From positions 1-64,000 of the forward strand of contig NZ_JACEHE010000012.1 in NCBI RefSeq assembly GCF_013778455.1: DNA of 64,000 nucleotides, given 5' to 3'. The first letter of the stretch is position 1. Every line of letters starts with the position of its first letter. Positions 17,341 through 27,144 of the stretch are shown here, in pieces. The translations under genes were made by a program, and so were the position numbers. This stretch comes from Streptomyces himalayensis subsp. himalayensis (lineage in GTDB: Bacteria > Actinomycetota > Actinomycetes > Streptomycetales > Streptomycetaceae). The notes below the pieces were generated by a model that searched no databases, was not told the origin of the DNA, and saw nothing but the letters and a program-made list of their open reading frames with translations.

Positions 17341-19302
17341 GTGGAGAATCTGATTGCGCTGCTGGTAGCGGCGCCACTGCTCGGAGCGGCCGTCCTGCTG
17401 TGCGGCGGGCGCCGACTGGACCGTACGGGCCACTGGATCGGCACGGTGCTGGCGGCCGTCTCCTTCCTCATCGGCGCCGTGCTCTTCGCCGACATGCTGG
17501 GCAAGGGTGCCGAGGAGCGGACGCTCACCCAGCACCTGTTCAGCTGGATCCCGGTCGAGGGCTTCCAGGCGGACGTCGCCTTCCAGCTCGACCAGCTGTC
17601 GATGACGTTCGTCCTGCTGATCACCGGCGTCGGCTCGCTCATCCACCTGTACTCGATCGGGTACATGGAGCACGACGAGCGGCGCCGCCGCTTCTTCGGC
17701 TATCTGAACCTGTTCCTCGCGGCGATGCTGCTGCTCGTCCTCGCCGACAACTACCTCCTGCTGTACGTCGGCTGGGAGGGCGTCGGCCTCGCCTCGTACC
17801 TGCTGATCGGCTTCTGGCAGCACAAGCCCAGCGCCGCCACCGCCGCGAAGAAGGCCTTCCTGGTCAACCGCGTCGGCGACATGGGTCTGTCCATCGCGAT
17901 CATGCTGATGTTCCTGTGGTTCGGCACCTTCGCCTTCGGGCCGGTGCTCGGCACGCACGAGGATCCCGGTCTCGCCGGCGCTGCCGGGGAGGACAAGCTG
18001 ACCGCGATCGCCCTGATGCTGCTGCTCGCCGCGTGCGGCAAGTCCGCGCAGGTGCCGCTGCAGTCCTGGCTCGGGGATGCGATGGAGGGCCCGACTCCGG
18101 TCTCGGCCCTGATCCACGCGGCCACGATGGTGACGGCGGGCGTGTATCTGATCACCCGGTCCGGCGCGGTCTTCAACGGCGCTCCCGACGCCCAGCTGGC
18201 GGTCGTCGTGGTCGGCGCGGTCACGCTCCTCTTCGGTGCGATCGTCGGTTGCGCGAAGGACGACATCAAGAAGGCGCTGGCCGGCTCGACGATGTCGCAG
18301 ATCGGGTACATGGTCCTGGCCGCCGGCCTCGGTCCCATCGGTTACGCGTTCGCGATCATGCACCTGGTGACGCACGGCTTCTTCAAGGCCGGGCTGTTCC
18401 TCGGTGCCGGCTCGGTCATGCACGGCATGAACGACGAGGTGGACATGAGGAAGTACGGCGGCCTGCGGAAGTACATGCCGGTCACCTTCGTGACCTTCGG
18501 CCTCGGCTACCTCGCGATCATCGGTCTCCCGCCGTTCTCGGGCTTCTGGTCCAAGGACAAGATCATCGAGGCCGCCTTCGCTCAGCAGAGCGATCTGCGG
18601 TCCTGGATCTTCGGTGGAGTCGCACTGCTGGGCGCGGGCATCACCGCGTACTACATGACGCGCGTGATGATCCTGACCTTCTTCGGGGAGAAACGCTGGC
18701 AGCCGGCCCCCGACCCGGACACGGCGCCGAGCGTCGAGCCCGGCATCGAGGTGCACCCCGGCGAGATGCCGCATCCGCACGAGGCTCCGAAGTCCATGAC
18801 GATCCCCATGATCGTGCTGGCCCTCGGGTCGGTCTTCGCGGGCGCGGTGTTCGGCATCGGCGAGCGGTTCGTGCACTGGCTGGAGCCGGTGACCTCCTTC
18901 GACCACCCGCACCCGGTGGTCGGCGTGCCGGTCATCACGACGGCCACGATCGTGGTGCTGCTGCTCGGCGTCGGCCTCGCCTACCTCCAGTACGGGCGCC
19001 GTCCGGTCCCCGTCGTCGCCCCGCGCGGCTCGCTCCTCACCCGGGCAGCCCGGCGCGATCTCCTCCAGGACGACTTCAACCACATCGTTCTGGTCCGCGG
19101 CGGCGAACACCTCACGCGCTCCCTGGTGTACGTCGACCACACGCTGGTCGACGGGGTCGTCAACGGCACGGCGGCCTCGGTCGGCGGGCTGTCCGGGCGG
19201 CTGCGCAAGCTGCAGAACGGCTACGCACGCTCGTATGCGGTCTCAATGTTCGGCGGTGCGGCGGTCCTCATCGCCGCGACCCTGCTGATGAGGGGAGTGT
19301 GA
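17341..19302 (+). CDS. nuoL: NADH-quinone oxidoreductase subunit L (antiporter-like)
   Basis: This 653-residue distal proton-pumping subunit is related to MrpA. Landmarks are SIGYMEHDERRRRFFGYLNLF, the helix VGWEGVGLASYLLIGFW with its key Glu, the lysine-bearing KSAQVPLQSWLGDAMEGPTPVSALIHAATMV region, and KDDIKKALAGSTMSQIGYM. The C-terminus ends in the long lateral helix and last membrane helix. The GTG start lies 13 nt after nuoK, the only real gap inside the distal part of the operon. Confidence 0.97.
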   Translation: MENLIALLVAAPLLGAAVLLCGGRRLDRTGHWIGTVLAAVSFLIGAVLFADMLGKGAEERTLTQHLFSWIPVEGFQADVAFQLDQLSMTFVLLITGVGSLIHLYSIGYMEHDERRRRFFGYLNLFLAAMLLLVLADNYLLLYVGWEGVGLASYLLIGFWQHKPSAATAAKKAFLVNRVGDMGLSIAIMLMFLWFGTFAFGPVLGTHEDPGLAGAAGEDKLTAIALMLLLAACGKSAQVPLQSWLGDAMEGPTPVSALIHAATMVTAGVYLITRSGAVFNGAPDAQLAVVVVGAVTLLFGAIVGCAKDDIKKALAGSTMSQIGYMVLAAGLGPIGYAFAIMHLVTHGFFKAGLFLGAGSVMHGMNDEVDMRKYGGLRKYMPVTFVTFGLGYLAIIGLPPFSGFWSKDKIIEAAFAQQSDLRSWIFGGVALLGAGITAYYMTRVMILTFFGEKRWQPAPDPDTAPSVEPGIEVHPGEMPHPHEAPKSMTIPMIVLALGSVFAGAVFGIGERFVHWLEPVTSFDHPHPVVGVPVITTATIVVLLLGVGLAYLQYGRRPVPVVAPRGSLLTRAARRDLLQDDFNHIVLVRGGEHLTRSLVYVDHTLVDGVVNGTAASVGGLSGRLRKLQNGYARSYAVSMFGGAAVLIAATLLMRGV

Positions 19303-19307
19303 CCACG

Positions 19308-20897
19308 ATGTCGCAAGTAGTGAACGCGGGGTTTCCGCTCCTGACGGCGACGGCTGCGCTCCCGGCAGTCGGTGCGATCGCCACGGCCGCCGTCCCGGCC
19401 GCCCGGCGGACCGCAGCCAAGTGGCTGGCGCTGCTGGTCTCGCTGGCCACGCTCGTGCTGGCCGCGATCGTGGCCGTACGGTTCGATCCCGGCGGCGACC
19501 GCTATCAGCTCGCCGAATCGCACGCCTGGATCGAGGACTTCGGCGTGCGGTACGAGCTGGGGGTCGACGGCATCGCGGTGGCGCTCATCGCGCTGACCGC
19601 CGTACTGATCCCGTTCATCATCCTGGCGGGGTGGCATGACGCCGATCCGCTGGAGACCAAGTCGAAGAGGTGGCGGCCGACACAGGGCTTCTTCGCCCTG
19701 ATCCTCGCCGTGGAAGCGATGGTGATCCTCTCCTTCGAGGCCACCGACATCTTCCTCTTCTACATCTTCTTCGAAGCCATGCTCATCCCGATGTACTTCC
19801 TCATCGGCGGCTTCGGGGACAGGGCTCATGCAGGGGGCGACGAGGCCGCGGCTACCCAACGCTCGTATGCCGCGGTGAAGTTCCTCCTCTACAACCTGGT
19901 CGGCGGCCTGATCATGCTGGCCGCGGTGATCGGCCTGTACGTGGTGGCGGGGAACTTCTCGCTTCAGGAGATCGCCGCGGCCCGGGCCGGCGGCCAGCTC
20001 GACATGGCGACCAACACCGAACGCCTGCTGTTCCTCGGCTTCTTCTTCGCCTTCGCGGTGAAGGCGCCCCTGTGGCCGCTCCACACCTGGCTGCCGAACG
20101 CCATGGGCGAGGCCACCGCCCCGGTCGCCGTCCTCATCACAGCGGTCGTCGACAAGGTCGGCACCTTCGCGATGCTCCGCTTCTGCCTCCAGCTCTTCCC
20201 GGAGGCCAGCAAGTGGGCGACACCGGTGATTCTGGTACTGGCCGTGATCAGCATCGTGTACGGCGCCCTGCTGGCCGTCGGCCAGCGGGACATCAAGCGC
20301 CTGGTGGCCTATGCGTCGATCTCGCACTTCGGCTTCATCATCATGGGCATCTTCGCGATGACGAGCCAGGGCCAGTCCGGCGCGACGCTCTACATGGTCA
20401 ACCACGGGATCTCGACCGCCGCACTCATGCTGGTGGCCGGCTTCCTGATCTCGCGGCGCGGCTCGCGGCTCATCGCCGACTACGGAGGCGTGCAGAAGGT
20501 CGCCCCGGTGCTGGCCGGCACCTTCCTGATCGGCGGCCTGGCAACCCTGTCCCTGCCGGGACTGGCCCCCTTCGTCAGTGAGTTCCTGGTGCTGGTGGGC
20601 ACATTCACCCGCTACCCGGTGATCGGCATCATCGCCACCTTCGGCATCGTGCTCGCCGCGCTCTACACCCTCGTCCTCTACCAGCGGACGATGACGGGCC
20701 CGGTGAAGCCGGAGGTCTCGGCGATGCCGGATCTGCGGGTGCGCGAACTCGTGGTGGTCGCCCCGCTGATCGCACTCCTGATCTTCCTCGGCGTCTACCC
20801 GAAGCCGGTCACCGACATCGTCAACCCTGCGGTCGGGCACACCCTGTCCGACGTACAGCAGCAGGACCCCAAGCCCGAGGTGGAGGCGGCCAAGTGA
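19308..20897 (+). CDS. nuoM: NADH-quinone oxidoreductase subunit M (antiporter-like)
   Basis: This 529-residue proton-channel subunit is related to MrpD. Visible landmarks are the helix IFFEAMLIPMYFLIGGFG with its key Glu, VKAPLWPLHTWLPNAMGEATAPVAV with the channel Lys, and GQRDIKRLVAYASISHFGFI. I choose the ATG at 19308 because AGGGGAG ends about 10 nt before it. A GTG at 19299, overlapping the nuoL stop, is possible but has the ribosome site almost touching it. Confidence 0.96.
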   Translation: MSQVVNAGFPLLTATAALPAVGAIATAAVPAARRTAAKWLALLVSLATLVLAAIVAVRFDPGGDRYQLAESHAWIEDFGVRYELGVDGIAVALIALTAVLIPFIILAGWHDADPLETKSKRWRPTQGFFALILAVEAMVILSFEATDIFLFYIFFEAMLIPMYFLIGGFGDRAHAGGDEAAATQRSYAAVKFLLYNLVGGLIMLAAVIGLYVVAGNFSLQEIAAARAGGQLDMATNTERLLFLGFFFAFAVKAPLWPLHTWLPNAMGEATAPVAVLITAVVDKVGTFAMLRFCLQLFPEASKWATPVILVLAVISIVYGALLAVGQRDIKRLVAYASISHFGFIIMGIFAMTSQGQSGATLYMVNHGISTAALMLVAGFLISRRGSRLIADYGGVQKVAPVLAGTFLIGGLATLSLPGLAPFVSEFLVLVGTFTRYPVIGIIATFGIVLAALYTLVLYQRTMTGPVKPEVSAMPDLRVRELVVVAPLIALLIFLGVYPKPVTDIVNPAVGHTLSDVQQQDPKPEVEAAK

Positions 20898-22558
20898 GCG
20901 CATCAGCCGTCCACAGCCTGTGGACAACCGCAGCGACAGCGCCTTTGCAAGACCAGATCACCAAGATCGACGCGCCGAAGTTCGAGTACGGGCAGATGTC
21001 GCCCACCCTGATCGTCCTGGGCGCGGCGATCATCGGGGTGCTCGTCGAGGCCTTCGTGCCGCGCAAGTCGCGCTACTACGTCCAGGTCTTCCTGTCCGTC
21101 GTGGCGCTCGCCGCCGCCTTCGCCGCGATCATCGCGCTGGCGGCCGGCGGATACGGCACCACGAAGGCCAGGATCTCGGCGATGGGCGCGATCGCCGTCG
21201 ACGGGCCGTCGCTGTTCCTGCAGGGCACCATTCTGCTGGCGGGTCTGGTCGCGGTGTTCACCTTCGCCGAGCGGCGCCTCGACCCGGCGGCGGGCGCCCA
21301 CCGGGTCGACTCGTTCGCCGCGCAGGCTGCCTCCGTACCGGGCAGCGACAGCGAAAAGGCCGCGGTGAAGGCGGGATTCACCACTACCGAGGTGTTCCCG
21401 CTGGTCCTGTTCGCGATCGGCGGCATGCTGATCTTCCCGTCGGCGAACGACCTGCTGACCCTGTTCATCGCCCTGGAAGTCTTCTCGCTGCCGCTCTACC
21501 TCCTCTGCGCCCTGGCCCGCCGCAAGCGGCTCGTGTCGCAGGAAGCAGCCGTCAAGTACTTCCTGCTGGGCGCCTTCGCCTCCGCGTTCACGCTGTTCGG
21601 CATCGCCCTCCTCTACGGCTACGCGGGCTCCGTGTCGTACGCGACGATCGCGCAGGTCGTCGACGGCAGCATCCAGAACGTCAGCCCGGCCCTCGCAGAC
21701 ACCATGGGCAACGACGCGCTGCTGCTCATCGGCGCCGCCCTGCTGGTGATGGGCCTGCTGTTCAAGGTGGGCGCGGTGCCGTTCCACATGTGGACCCCGG
21801 ACGTGTACCAGGGAGCGCCGACGCCGGTCACGGGCTTCATGGCGGCCGCGACGAAGGTGGCCGCGTTCGGCGCGCTGCTGCGGGTGCTGTACGTGGTCCT
21901 GCCGGGTCTGCGCTGGGACTGGCGGCCGGTGATGTGGGGCGTCGCGATCGTCACGATGCTGGGCGGCGCGATCGTCGCGATCACCCAGACCGACATGAAG
22001 CGGCTCCTGGCGTACTCGTCGATCGCGCACGCGGGCTTCATCCTCGCGGGTGTCATCGCCATGACCCCGGACGGCGTCTCGTCGGTGCTGTTCTACCTGG
22101 CCGCGTACTCGTTCGTGACGATCGGCGCGTTCGCGGTCGTGACGCTGGTGCGGGACGCGGGAGGCGAGGCCACGCACCTGTCCAAGTGGGCGGGGCTCGG
22201 ACGGCGCTCGCCGCTGGTGGCAGCCGTGTTCGCGGTGTTCCTGCTGGCGTTCGCGGGCATTCCGCTGACGTCTGGCTTCGCCGGGAAGTTCGCCGTGTTC
22301 AAGGCGGCGGCGGAGGGCGGGGCGGCACCGTTGGTCGTGATCGGTGTGATCTCGTCGGCGGTCGCGGCGTTCTTCTACATCCGCGTGATCGTGCTGATGT
22401 TCTTCAGCGAGCCGAAGCCGGAGGGCCCGACGGTCGCCGTCCCGTCGCCGCTGACGATGACGGCGATCGGGCTCGGTGTGGCGGTCACGCTGGTGCTCGG
22501 TGTGGCGCCGCAGTACTTCCTGGATCTGGCGGGGCAGGCGGGGGTGTTTGTGCGCTGA
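20894..22558 (+). CDS. nuoN: NADH-quinone oxidoreductase subunit N (antiporter-like)
   Basis: This 554-residue, 14-helix proton-channel subunit is the last gene of the operon. Landmarks are FIALEVFSLPLYLLCALAR, FKVGAVPFHMWTPDVYQGAPTPVTGFMA and TQTDMKRLLAYSSIAHAGFIL. The GTG start overlaps nuoM by 4 nt. A perfect TTGTCCACA (DnaA-box type, reverse orientation, 20919-20927) lies in its first codons, possibly by chance. A hairpin follows the stop. Confidence 0.96.
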   Translation: MSASAVHSLWTTAATAPLQDQITKIDAPKFEYGQMSPTLIVLGAAIIGVLVEAFVPRKSRYYVQVFLSVVALAAAFAAIIALAAGGYGTTKARISAMGAIAVDGPSLFLQGTILLAGLVAVFTFAERRLDPAAGAHRVDSFAAQAASVPGSDSEKAAVKAGFTTTEVFPLVLFAIGGMLIFPSANDLLTLFIALEVFSLPLYLLCALARRKRLVSQEAAVKYFLLGAFASAFTLFGIALLYGYAGSVSYATIAQVVDGSIQNVSPALADTMGNDALLLIGAALLVMGLLFKVGAVPFHMWTPDVYQGAPTPVTGFMAAATKVAAFGALLRVLYVVLPGLRWDWRPVMWGVAIVTMLGGAIVAITQTDMKRLLAYSSIAHAGFILAGVIAMTPDGVSSVLFYLAAYSFVTIGAFAVVTLVRDAGGEATHLSKWAGLGRRSPLVAAVFAVFLLAFAGIPLTSGFAGKFAVFKAAAEGGAAPLVVIGVISSAVAAFFYIRVIVLMFFSEPKPEGPTVAVPSPLTMTAIGLGVAVTLVLGVAPQYFLDLAGQAGVFVR

Positions 22559-22585
22559 GGTTGGGGGCGCGGACGCTTGAACGTG

Positions 22586-22612
22586 GGACGGGCTGAGCTA
22601 CTCAGCCCGTCC
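22586..22612 (+). terminator. Hairpin terminator of the nuo operon
   Basis: The perfect 12-bp inverted repeat GGACGGGCTGAG / CTCAGCCCGTCC has a 3-nt loop and starts 27 nt after the nuoN stop. There is no U-run, as is common in Streptomyces terminators. Confidence 0.8.
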
Positions 22613-22690
22613 GGCGTTTGAGGACGAGCCCGAAGGGCGATTTCGGGGTCTGGGGGGCGGAGCCCCCCCAGCTTCGGGAAGGGGTGGGAT
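22603..22690 (+). repeat. Dispersed Streptomyces intergenic repeat
   Basis: The stretch AGCCCGTCCGGCGTTTGAGG, followed by GACGAGCCCG, then GGGGTCTGGGGGGCGGAGCC and CCCCCAG, matches a family of palindromic sequences I recall from many Streptomyces intergenic regions. A second hairpin GGGGGGC/GCCCCCC lies at 22652-22668. It probably adds to termination. Only one copy is in this window, so the repeat claim rests on memory. Confidence 0.6.
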
Positions 22691-22815
22691 TGGGGAAAGG
22701 CCCCGCAGGGCACCCAACCCAGCCTCCACCCAGCCTGTGGATAACTCTCCGGGTGTCAGCGCCGACCCCTATGGTGGCTGTGGTGGTCGAGGGACGACCT
22801 ACGGGGGGCACGGCA

Positions 22816-25047
22816 ATGATTGCGATGGGCGGAACAGGCGTGATGGCCGAAGTGGAGGCAGGCTCGGAGCCGAGCACGGGGCTGGGCGCGGAGCCGAGCA
22901 CGGGCCTGGGCGGGGAGCCGAGCACGGAGCTGGGCGCGGAGCCGAAGGCCGGCTTCTCGGCGCCGGACGACGGCTTCCCCGCACCGGCGAGCGCGGGCGC
23001 CGGCGCCGGTCCTGCGCCCGGGTCCGGAGGGCCGGCCGAAAGCGACGCGCTCGGCACCCTCCGCCGCGTCTTCGGCTACGAAGCCTTCCGCGGTGAGCAA
23101 GACGCGATCATCGACCACGTGGTGGCAGGCGGCGACGCCGTCGTGCTCATGCCCACGGGCGGCGGAAAGTCCCTGTGCTACCAGATCCCGGCGCTGGTCC
23201 GCCCCGGCACCGGAGTCGTCGTCTCCCCGCTGATCGCGCTCATGCAGGACCAGGTGGACGCGCTGAGGGCGCTCGGTGTGCGGGCCGGGTTCATGAACTC
23301 CACGCAGGACTTCGACGAGCGACGCATGGTGGAGGCCGAGTTCCTGGCGGGCGAGCTGGACCTGCTCTACCTGGCTCCGGAGCGGCTGCGCCTGGACGCC
23401 ACCCTCGAGCTGCTCTCCCGCGCCAAGATCTCGGTCTTCGCGATCGACGAGGCGCACTGCGTGGCGCAGTGGGGGCACGACTTCCGGCCGGACTATCTGG
23501 CGCTGTCGGTGCTGGGCGAGCGCTGGCCGGACGTACCGAGAATCGCCCTGACGGCGACCGCGACGCGGGCCACGCACCAGGAGATCACCCAGCGCCTCGA
23601 CATGCGGAACGCCCGCCACTTCGAGGCGAGCTTCGACCGGCCCAACATCCAGTACCGCATCGTGTCGAAGGACGACCCCAAGCGGCAGCTGCTGGCCTTC
23701 CTGCGCGAGGAGCACGCGGGCGACGCGGGCATCGTCTACTGCCTCTCGCGCAACTCGGTGGAGAAGACCGCGGAGTTCCTGTGCCGCAACGGCATCGAGG
23801 CCGTGCCGTACCACGCGGGCCTGGACGCGGGCACACGCGCCGCCCACCAGTCCCGCTTCCTGCGCGAAGAGGGCCTCGTGGTCGTGGCGACGATCGCCTT
23901 CGGTATGGGCATCGACAAGCCGGACGTCCGTTTCGTCGCCCATCTCGACCTCCCGAAGTCCGTCGAGGGCTACTACCAGGAGACGGGCCGCGCGGGCCGC
24001 GACGGCCTGCCGTCCACGGCCTGGATGGCGTACGGCCTGCAGGACGTCGTTCAGCAGCGCAAGCTGATTCAGAGCGGCGAGGCAGACGAGTCGTTCCGCC
24101 GGCGGGCGGCCTCCCACCTGGACGCGATGCTCGCGCTGTGCGAGACGGCCGGCTGCCGACGCGGCCGGCTGCTGACGTACTTCGGCCAGGAACCCGGAGC
24201 CCCGGCGTGCGGTAACTGCGACACCTGCATCACGCCGCCCGAGACCTGGGACGGCACGATCCCGGCGCAGAAGGTGCTCTCCGCGGTGGTGCGGCTGCAG
24301 CGGGAGCGCGGCCAGAAGTTCGGCACGGGGCAGATGGTGGACATCCTGCTGGGCCGCCGGACCGCCAAGGTCATCCAGTTCGATCACGACCAGCTGTCCG
24401 TCTTCGGCATCGGACAGGAGCTGTCGGAGGCCGAATGGCGCGGCGTGGTACGTCAGTTGCTGGCGCAGGGGCTGCTGGCCGTCGAGGGGGAGTACGGGAC
24501 GCTGGTGCTGACCGACACGAGCGGGACGGTGCTGCGGCGCGAGCGCGAAGTGCCGCTGCGCAAGGAGCCGAAGAAGCCGGCCGTGTCCCGGTCCGGGGTG
24601 TCCGCGAAGGGCGAGCGCAAGGCCAAGACGGCCGCGGCCGACCTGCCCGCCGAGCTGGTGCCGGTCTTCGAGGCCCTGCGCTCCTGGCGAGCCGAACAGG
24701 CCCGCGAACAGGGCGTCCCGGCGTACGTCATCTTCCACGACGCCACACTCAGGGAGATCGCCACGGCCGGCCCTCGCTCGGTGGCCGAGCTCGGCGGCAT
24801 CAGTGGGGTGGGCGAGAAGAAGCTGGCGACGTACGGGGAGGGCGTGCTGGGGGTGCTGGCTTCCCTGGACGTGGCCGGCGACGGAGCCCCGGAGCCTGGG
24901 GGAGCCCCGAAGCCCGGGCAAGCTCCGAAGCCCGGGCAAGCCCCGAAGCCCGGGCAAGCCCCGGACGCTGGGGCCGCCGAGGCGTCGGCACCGGACCCTG
25001 ACTGGCCCGAGCTGGACGCGGAGCCGGAGCCGGACGACTGGATATAG
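22816..25047 (+). CDS. recQ: ATP-dependent DNA helicase RecQ
   Basis: This is a superfamily 2 3'-5' DNA helicase of about 743 residues. Motifs in order: Walker A in LMPTGGGKSLCYQIPAL, DEAHC box, QWGHDFRPDY, ATATRATHQEI, and GRAGRDG. The zinc-binding set is in CRRGRLLTYFG and CGNCDTC. A winged-helix part follows, then an HRDC domain near the end (SGVGEKKLATYGEGVLGVL). I start at the ATG at 22816, which follows a GGGGGG; an ATG at 22771 is possible. The N-terminus holds three 24-bp repeats (22867-22938) and the C-terminus a tandem Ala-Pro-Lys-Pro-Gly-Gln repeat, both poorly conserved linkers. Confidence 0.93.
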   Translation: MIAMGGTGVMAEVEAGSEPSTGLGAEPSTGLGGEPSTELGAEPKAGFSAPDDGFPAPASAGAGAGPAPGSGGPAESDALGTLRRVFGYEAFRGEQDAIIDHVVAGGDAVVLMPTGGGKSLCYQIPALVRPGTGVVVSPLIALMQDQVDALRALGVRAGFMNSTQDFDERRMVEAEFLAGELDLLYLAPERLRLDATLELLSRAKISVFAIDEAHCVAQWGHDFRPDYLALSVLGERWPDVPRIALTATATRATHQEITQRLDMRNARHFEASFDRPNIQYRIVSKDDPKRQLLAFLREEHAGDAGIVYCLSRNSVEKTAEFLCRNGIEAVPYHAGLDAGTRAAHQSRFLREEGLVVVATIAFGMGIDKPDVRFVAHLDLPKSVEGYYQETGRAGRDGLPSTAWMAYGLQDVVQQRKLIQSGEADESFRRRAASHLDAMLALCETAGCRRGRLLTYFGQEPGAPACGNCDTCITPPETWDGTIPAQKVLSAVVRLQRERGQKFGTGQMVDILLGRRTAKVIQFDHDQLSVFGIGQELSEAEWRGVVRQLLAQGLLAVEGEYGTLVLTDTSGTVLRREREVPLRKEPKKPAVSRSGVSAKGERKAKTAAADLPAELVPVFEALRSWRAEQAREQGVPAYVIFHDATLREIATAGPRSVAELGGISGVGEKKLATYGEGVLGVLASLDVAGDGAPEPGGAPKPGQAPKPGQAPKPGQAPDAGAAEASAPDPDWPELDAEPEPDDWI

Positions 25048-25141
25048 AAGCCGCCGGGGTGTGTCTCGGGCGGCTGCCCACTCGGGTCGGCCGCCGACGG
25101 TATGCACCCACGGCTAAGGCCGGTCTGCCCGCCCCCCGGTC

Positions 25142-26383
25142 CTACGCCGACGGGACGATCCTCCCGGTCACCTCGCCCAGACCCACCTTCGTCCCGCCCG
25201 GCCCCGGCGCCCACGCCGACAGGGTCACCACGTCGCCGTCCTCCAGGAACGTCCGCTTGCCGTCGGGCAGATCGAGATGGTCGCGGCCGTTCCAGGTGAG
25301 TTCGAGCAGCGAGCCGCGCTCGTGCTCCTCCGGGCCGCTCACGGTGCCGGAACCGTAGAGATCGCCCGTACGCAGCGAGGCGCCGTTCACTGTCATATGG
25401 GCCAGCTGCTGCGCCGCCGTCCAGTACATCGTGGAGAAAGGGGGCCGAGAGACCACATGGCCGTTGATCGCGACGGAGATGCGCAGGTCGTAGCCGCCGG
25501 GTTCGTCCGCCGCGGACTCCGCCGAGTCGTCGAGATAGGGGAGCAGCTGGTGTGTGCGCTCCGGGGGTGCCACGCGAGCCGCCTCCAGCGCCTCCAGGGG
25601 CGTGATCCATGCCGAGACCGACGTGGCGAAGGACTTGCCGAGGAAGGGGCCGAGCGGGACGTACTCCCAGGCCTGGAGATCGCGGGCCGACCAGTCGTTG
25701 AGCAGGCACAGCCCGAAGACGTGCTCCCGGAAGTCCGACAGCGCCACCGATGCGCCCATGTCCGACGGCACGCCCACCACGAAGCCGACCTCGGCCTCGA
25801 TGTCCAGGCGCACCGAAGGGCCGAAGACCGGTGCGGGATCCGCCGGCGCCTTCCGCTGGCCGGATGGCCGTACGACGTCCGTCCCGGACACCACAACAGT
25901 GCCGGATCGGCCGTGGTAACCGATGGGCAGATGCTTCCAGTTGGGGGTGAGGGAGTCGGCGGCGTCGGGGCGGAAGATCCGGCCGACGTTACGGGCGTGG
26001 TTCTCGGAGGAGTAGAAGTCGACGTAGTCCGCCACCTCGAAGGGGAGGTGCAGCGTGACCTCGGACAGGGGGTACAGCAGCGGCTCGACGACGTCCCGGT
26101 GGGCGGGCACGGTCACCCAGGCGGTGAGCGCGCTCCGCACATCGCTCCATGTGGTGCGGCCTGCCGCCAGCAGCGGATTGAGCGTCGGCTGCGCGAGCAG
26201 CGAGACATACGGCGAGCTGAGCGTGACGGCCGCCGCGCCCGCATCCAGCACGAACTCGCCGAGCCGCACGCCGACCCGCCGCTCTGGAGAACCGTGCCCG
26301 GGGCGGGAGAACACGCCGTACGGAAGGTTGTGCGGGCCGAAGGGGTCGCCCTCGGTCAGGTCGAGCGGGATCGGCTCGGGCAT
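25142..26383 (-). CDS. Fumarylacetoacetase (tyrosine/homogentisate catabolism)
   Basis: This 413-residue enzyme of the FAH family cleaves 4-fumarylacetoacetate to fumarate and acetoacetate, the last step of tyrosine breakdown. The N-terminal SH3-like part includes GVFSRPGHGSPERRVGVRLGE. The catalytic part carries the metal and active-site residues in YVDFYSSENHARNVGRIFRP, RLDIEAEVGFVVG and LLNDWSARDLQAWEYVPLGPF. Length matches the family. The start at 26383 begins MPEPIPLDL; the longer open frame is rejected. It lies 116 nt after the GNAT gene on the same strand. Confidence 0.93.
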   Translation of the reverse strand: MPEPIPLDLTEGDPFGPHNLPYGVFSRPGHGSPERRVGVRLGEFVLDAGAAAVTLSSPYVSLLAQPTLNPLLAAGRTTWSDVRSALTAWVTVPAHRDVVEPLLYPLSEVTLHLPFEVADYVDFYSSENHARNVGRIFRPDAADSLTPNWKHLPIGYHGRSGTVVVSGTDVVRPSGQRKAPADPAPVFGPSVRLDIEAEVGFVVGVPSDMGASVALSDFREHVFGLCLLNDWSARDLQAWEYVPLGPFLGKSFATSVSAWITPLEALEAARVAPPERTHQLLPYLDDSAESAADEPGGYDLRISVAINGHVVSRPPFSTMYWTAAQQLAHMTVNGASLRTGDLYGSGTVSGPEEHERGSLLELTWNGRDHLDLPDGKRTFLEDGDVVTLSAWAPGPGGTKVGLGEVTGRIVPSA

Positions 26384-26499
26384 CTGTTCCTGCCTCGCTT
26401 TCCGTGTGGTTGTGCCACACGTTACGGGGGAGTTGCGGGCAATGGGCAGTGTCCAAAGAGTCCGCAATGCCCGAATGGAGTCGACCCCGCTCTGACGGC

Positions 26500-27144
26500 T
26501 CAGCCGCGGCCCTCGAAGACCTCCCTGCTCAGAAACACCAACTGCGCCCGCTTCTCCGGCAGGTCGACCTGAGGTCCGCGTACGAAGCCCTGCCGGACCA
26601 GGCGCGCGATGGCCTTGTCGTTGCGGGCGTCGGGTTCGGCCACGATCCGCCGCCTGCCCGGGACCGAGAGCACGAAGGTGAGGAAGACGGAGAGGAGGGT
26701 GCCGGTGAAGCCCGGCTCCGGGGCGCCACCGGGCGGACCGACCATCAGATGGATACCGAAGTCGCCTGGCTGGACGTCGTAGCACTCGCCGACCGGGTCG
26801 TGCTCCGGTTCGTACGTCTGGAAGAGTGCGACGGGCTTGTCGTCCCGGTGTATCAGGTACGCGTGGTGCGTGGTGAGGGAGTCCAGGAACTCGTAGATCT
26901 CCAGGACGCGCTCCCGTCCGACGTCGCGCATGCCCCAGAAGCGGGCCCGCTCCTCGGCGACCCAGTCGTGGATCAGGTCGAGGTCGCCCGCCGGGTCCAC
27001 CGGGACGACGCGGACGGTGCCGAAGCCGTCGACCGTCTGCTCGTACACGGCTTGCCGCGGACGGGCAGGGGATTCAACAGGGGAGGCGGCAGGGGGCTCA
27101 ACACGGGAGTCGGAAGGGGATGCAGCGAGAGACTCAGAGGTCAT
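26500..27144 (-). CDS. GNAT acyltransferase of siderophore (IucB/AlcB/DesC) type
   Basis: This 214-residue protein has a disordered N-terminus of about 30 residues, then a GNAT fold of the siderophore-biosynthesis subfamily. Visible are HDWVAEERARFWGM, the strand FGIHLMVGPP, and the acyl-CoA contact region RRRIVAEPDARNDKAIARLVRQGF. Known relatives acylate N-hydroxylysine or hydroxylated diamines. Its start lies inside the 3' end of the acylase gene (11-nt overlap), so the pair is coupled and should respond to the upstream iron box. The exact acceptor is unknown. No DesABD-type synthetase genes lie nearby. Confidence 0.82.
   Translation of the reverse strand: MTSESLAASPSDSRVEPPAASPVESPARPRQAVYEQTVDGFGTVRVVPVDPAGDLDLIHDWVAEERARFWGMRDVGRERVLEIYEFLDSLTTHHAYLIHRDDKPVALFQTYEPEHDPVGECYDVQPGDFGIHLMVGPPGGAPEPGFTGTLLSVFLTFVLSVPGRRRIVAEPDARNDKAIARLVRQGFVRGPQVDLPEKRAQLVFLSREVFEGRG

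Noticed and set aside
20919..22744. Replication origin suggested by two DnaA-type nonamers
   Set aside because: Only two sites 1.8 kb apart, one inside nuoN, and no dnaA/dnaN genes; oriC would carry many clustered boxes.
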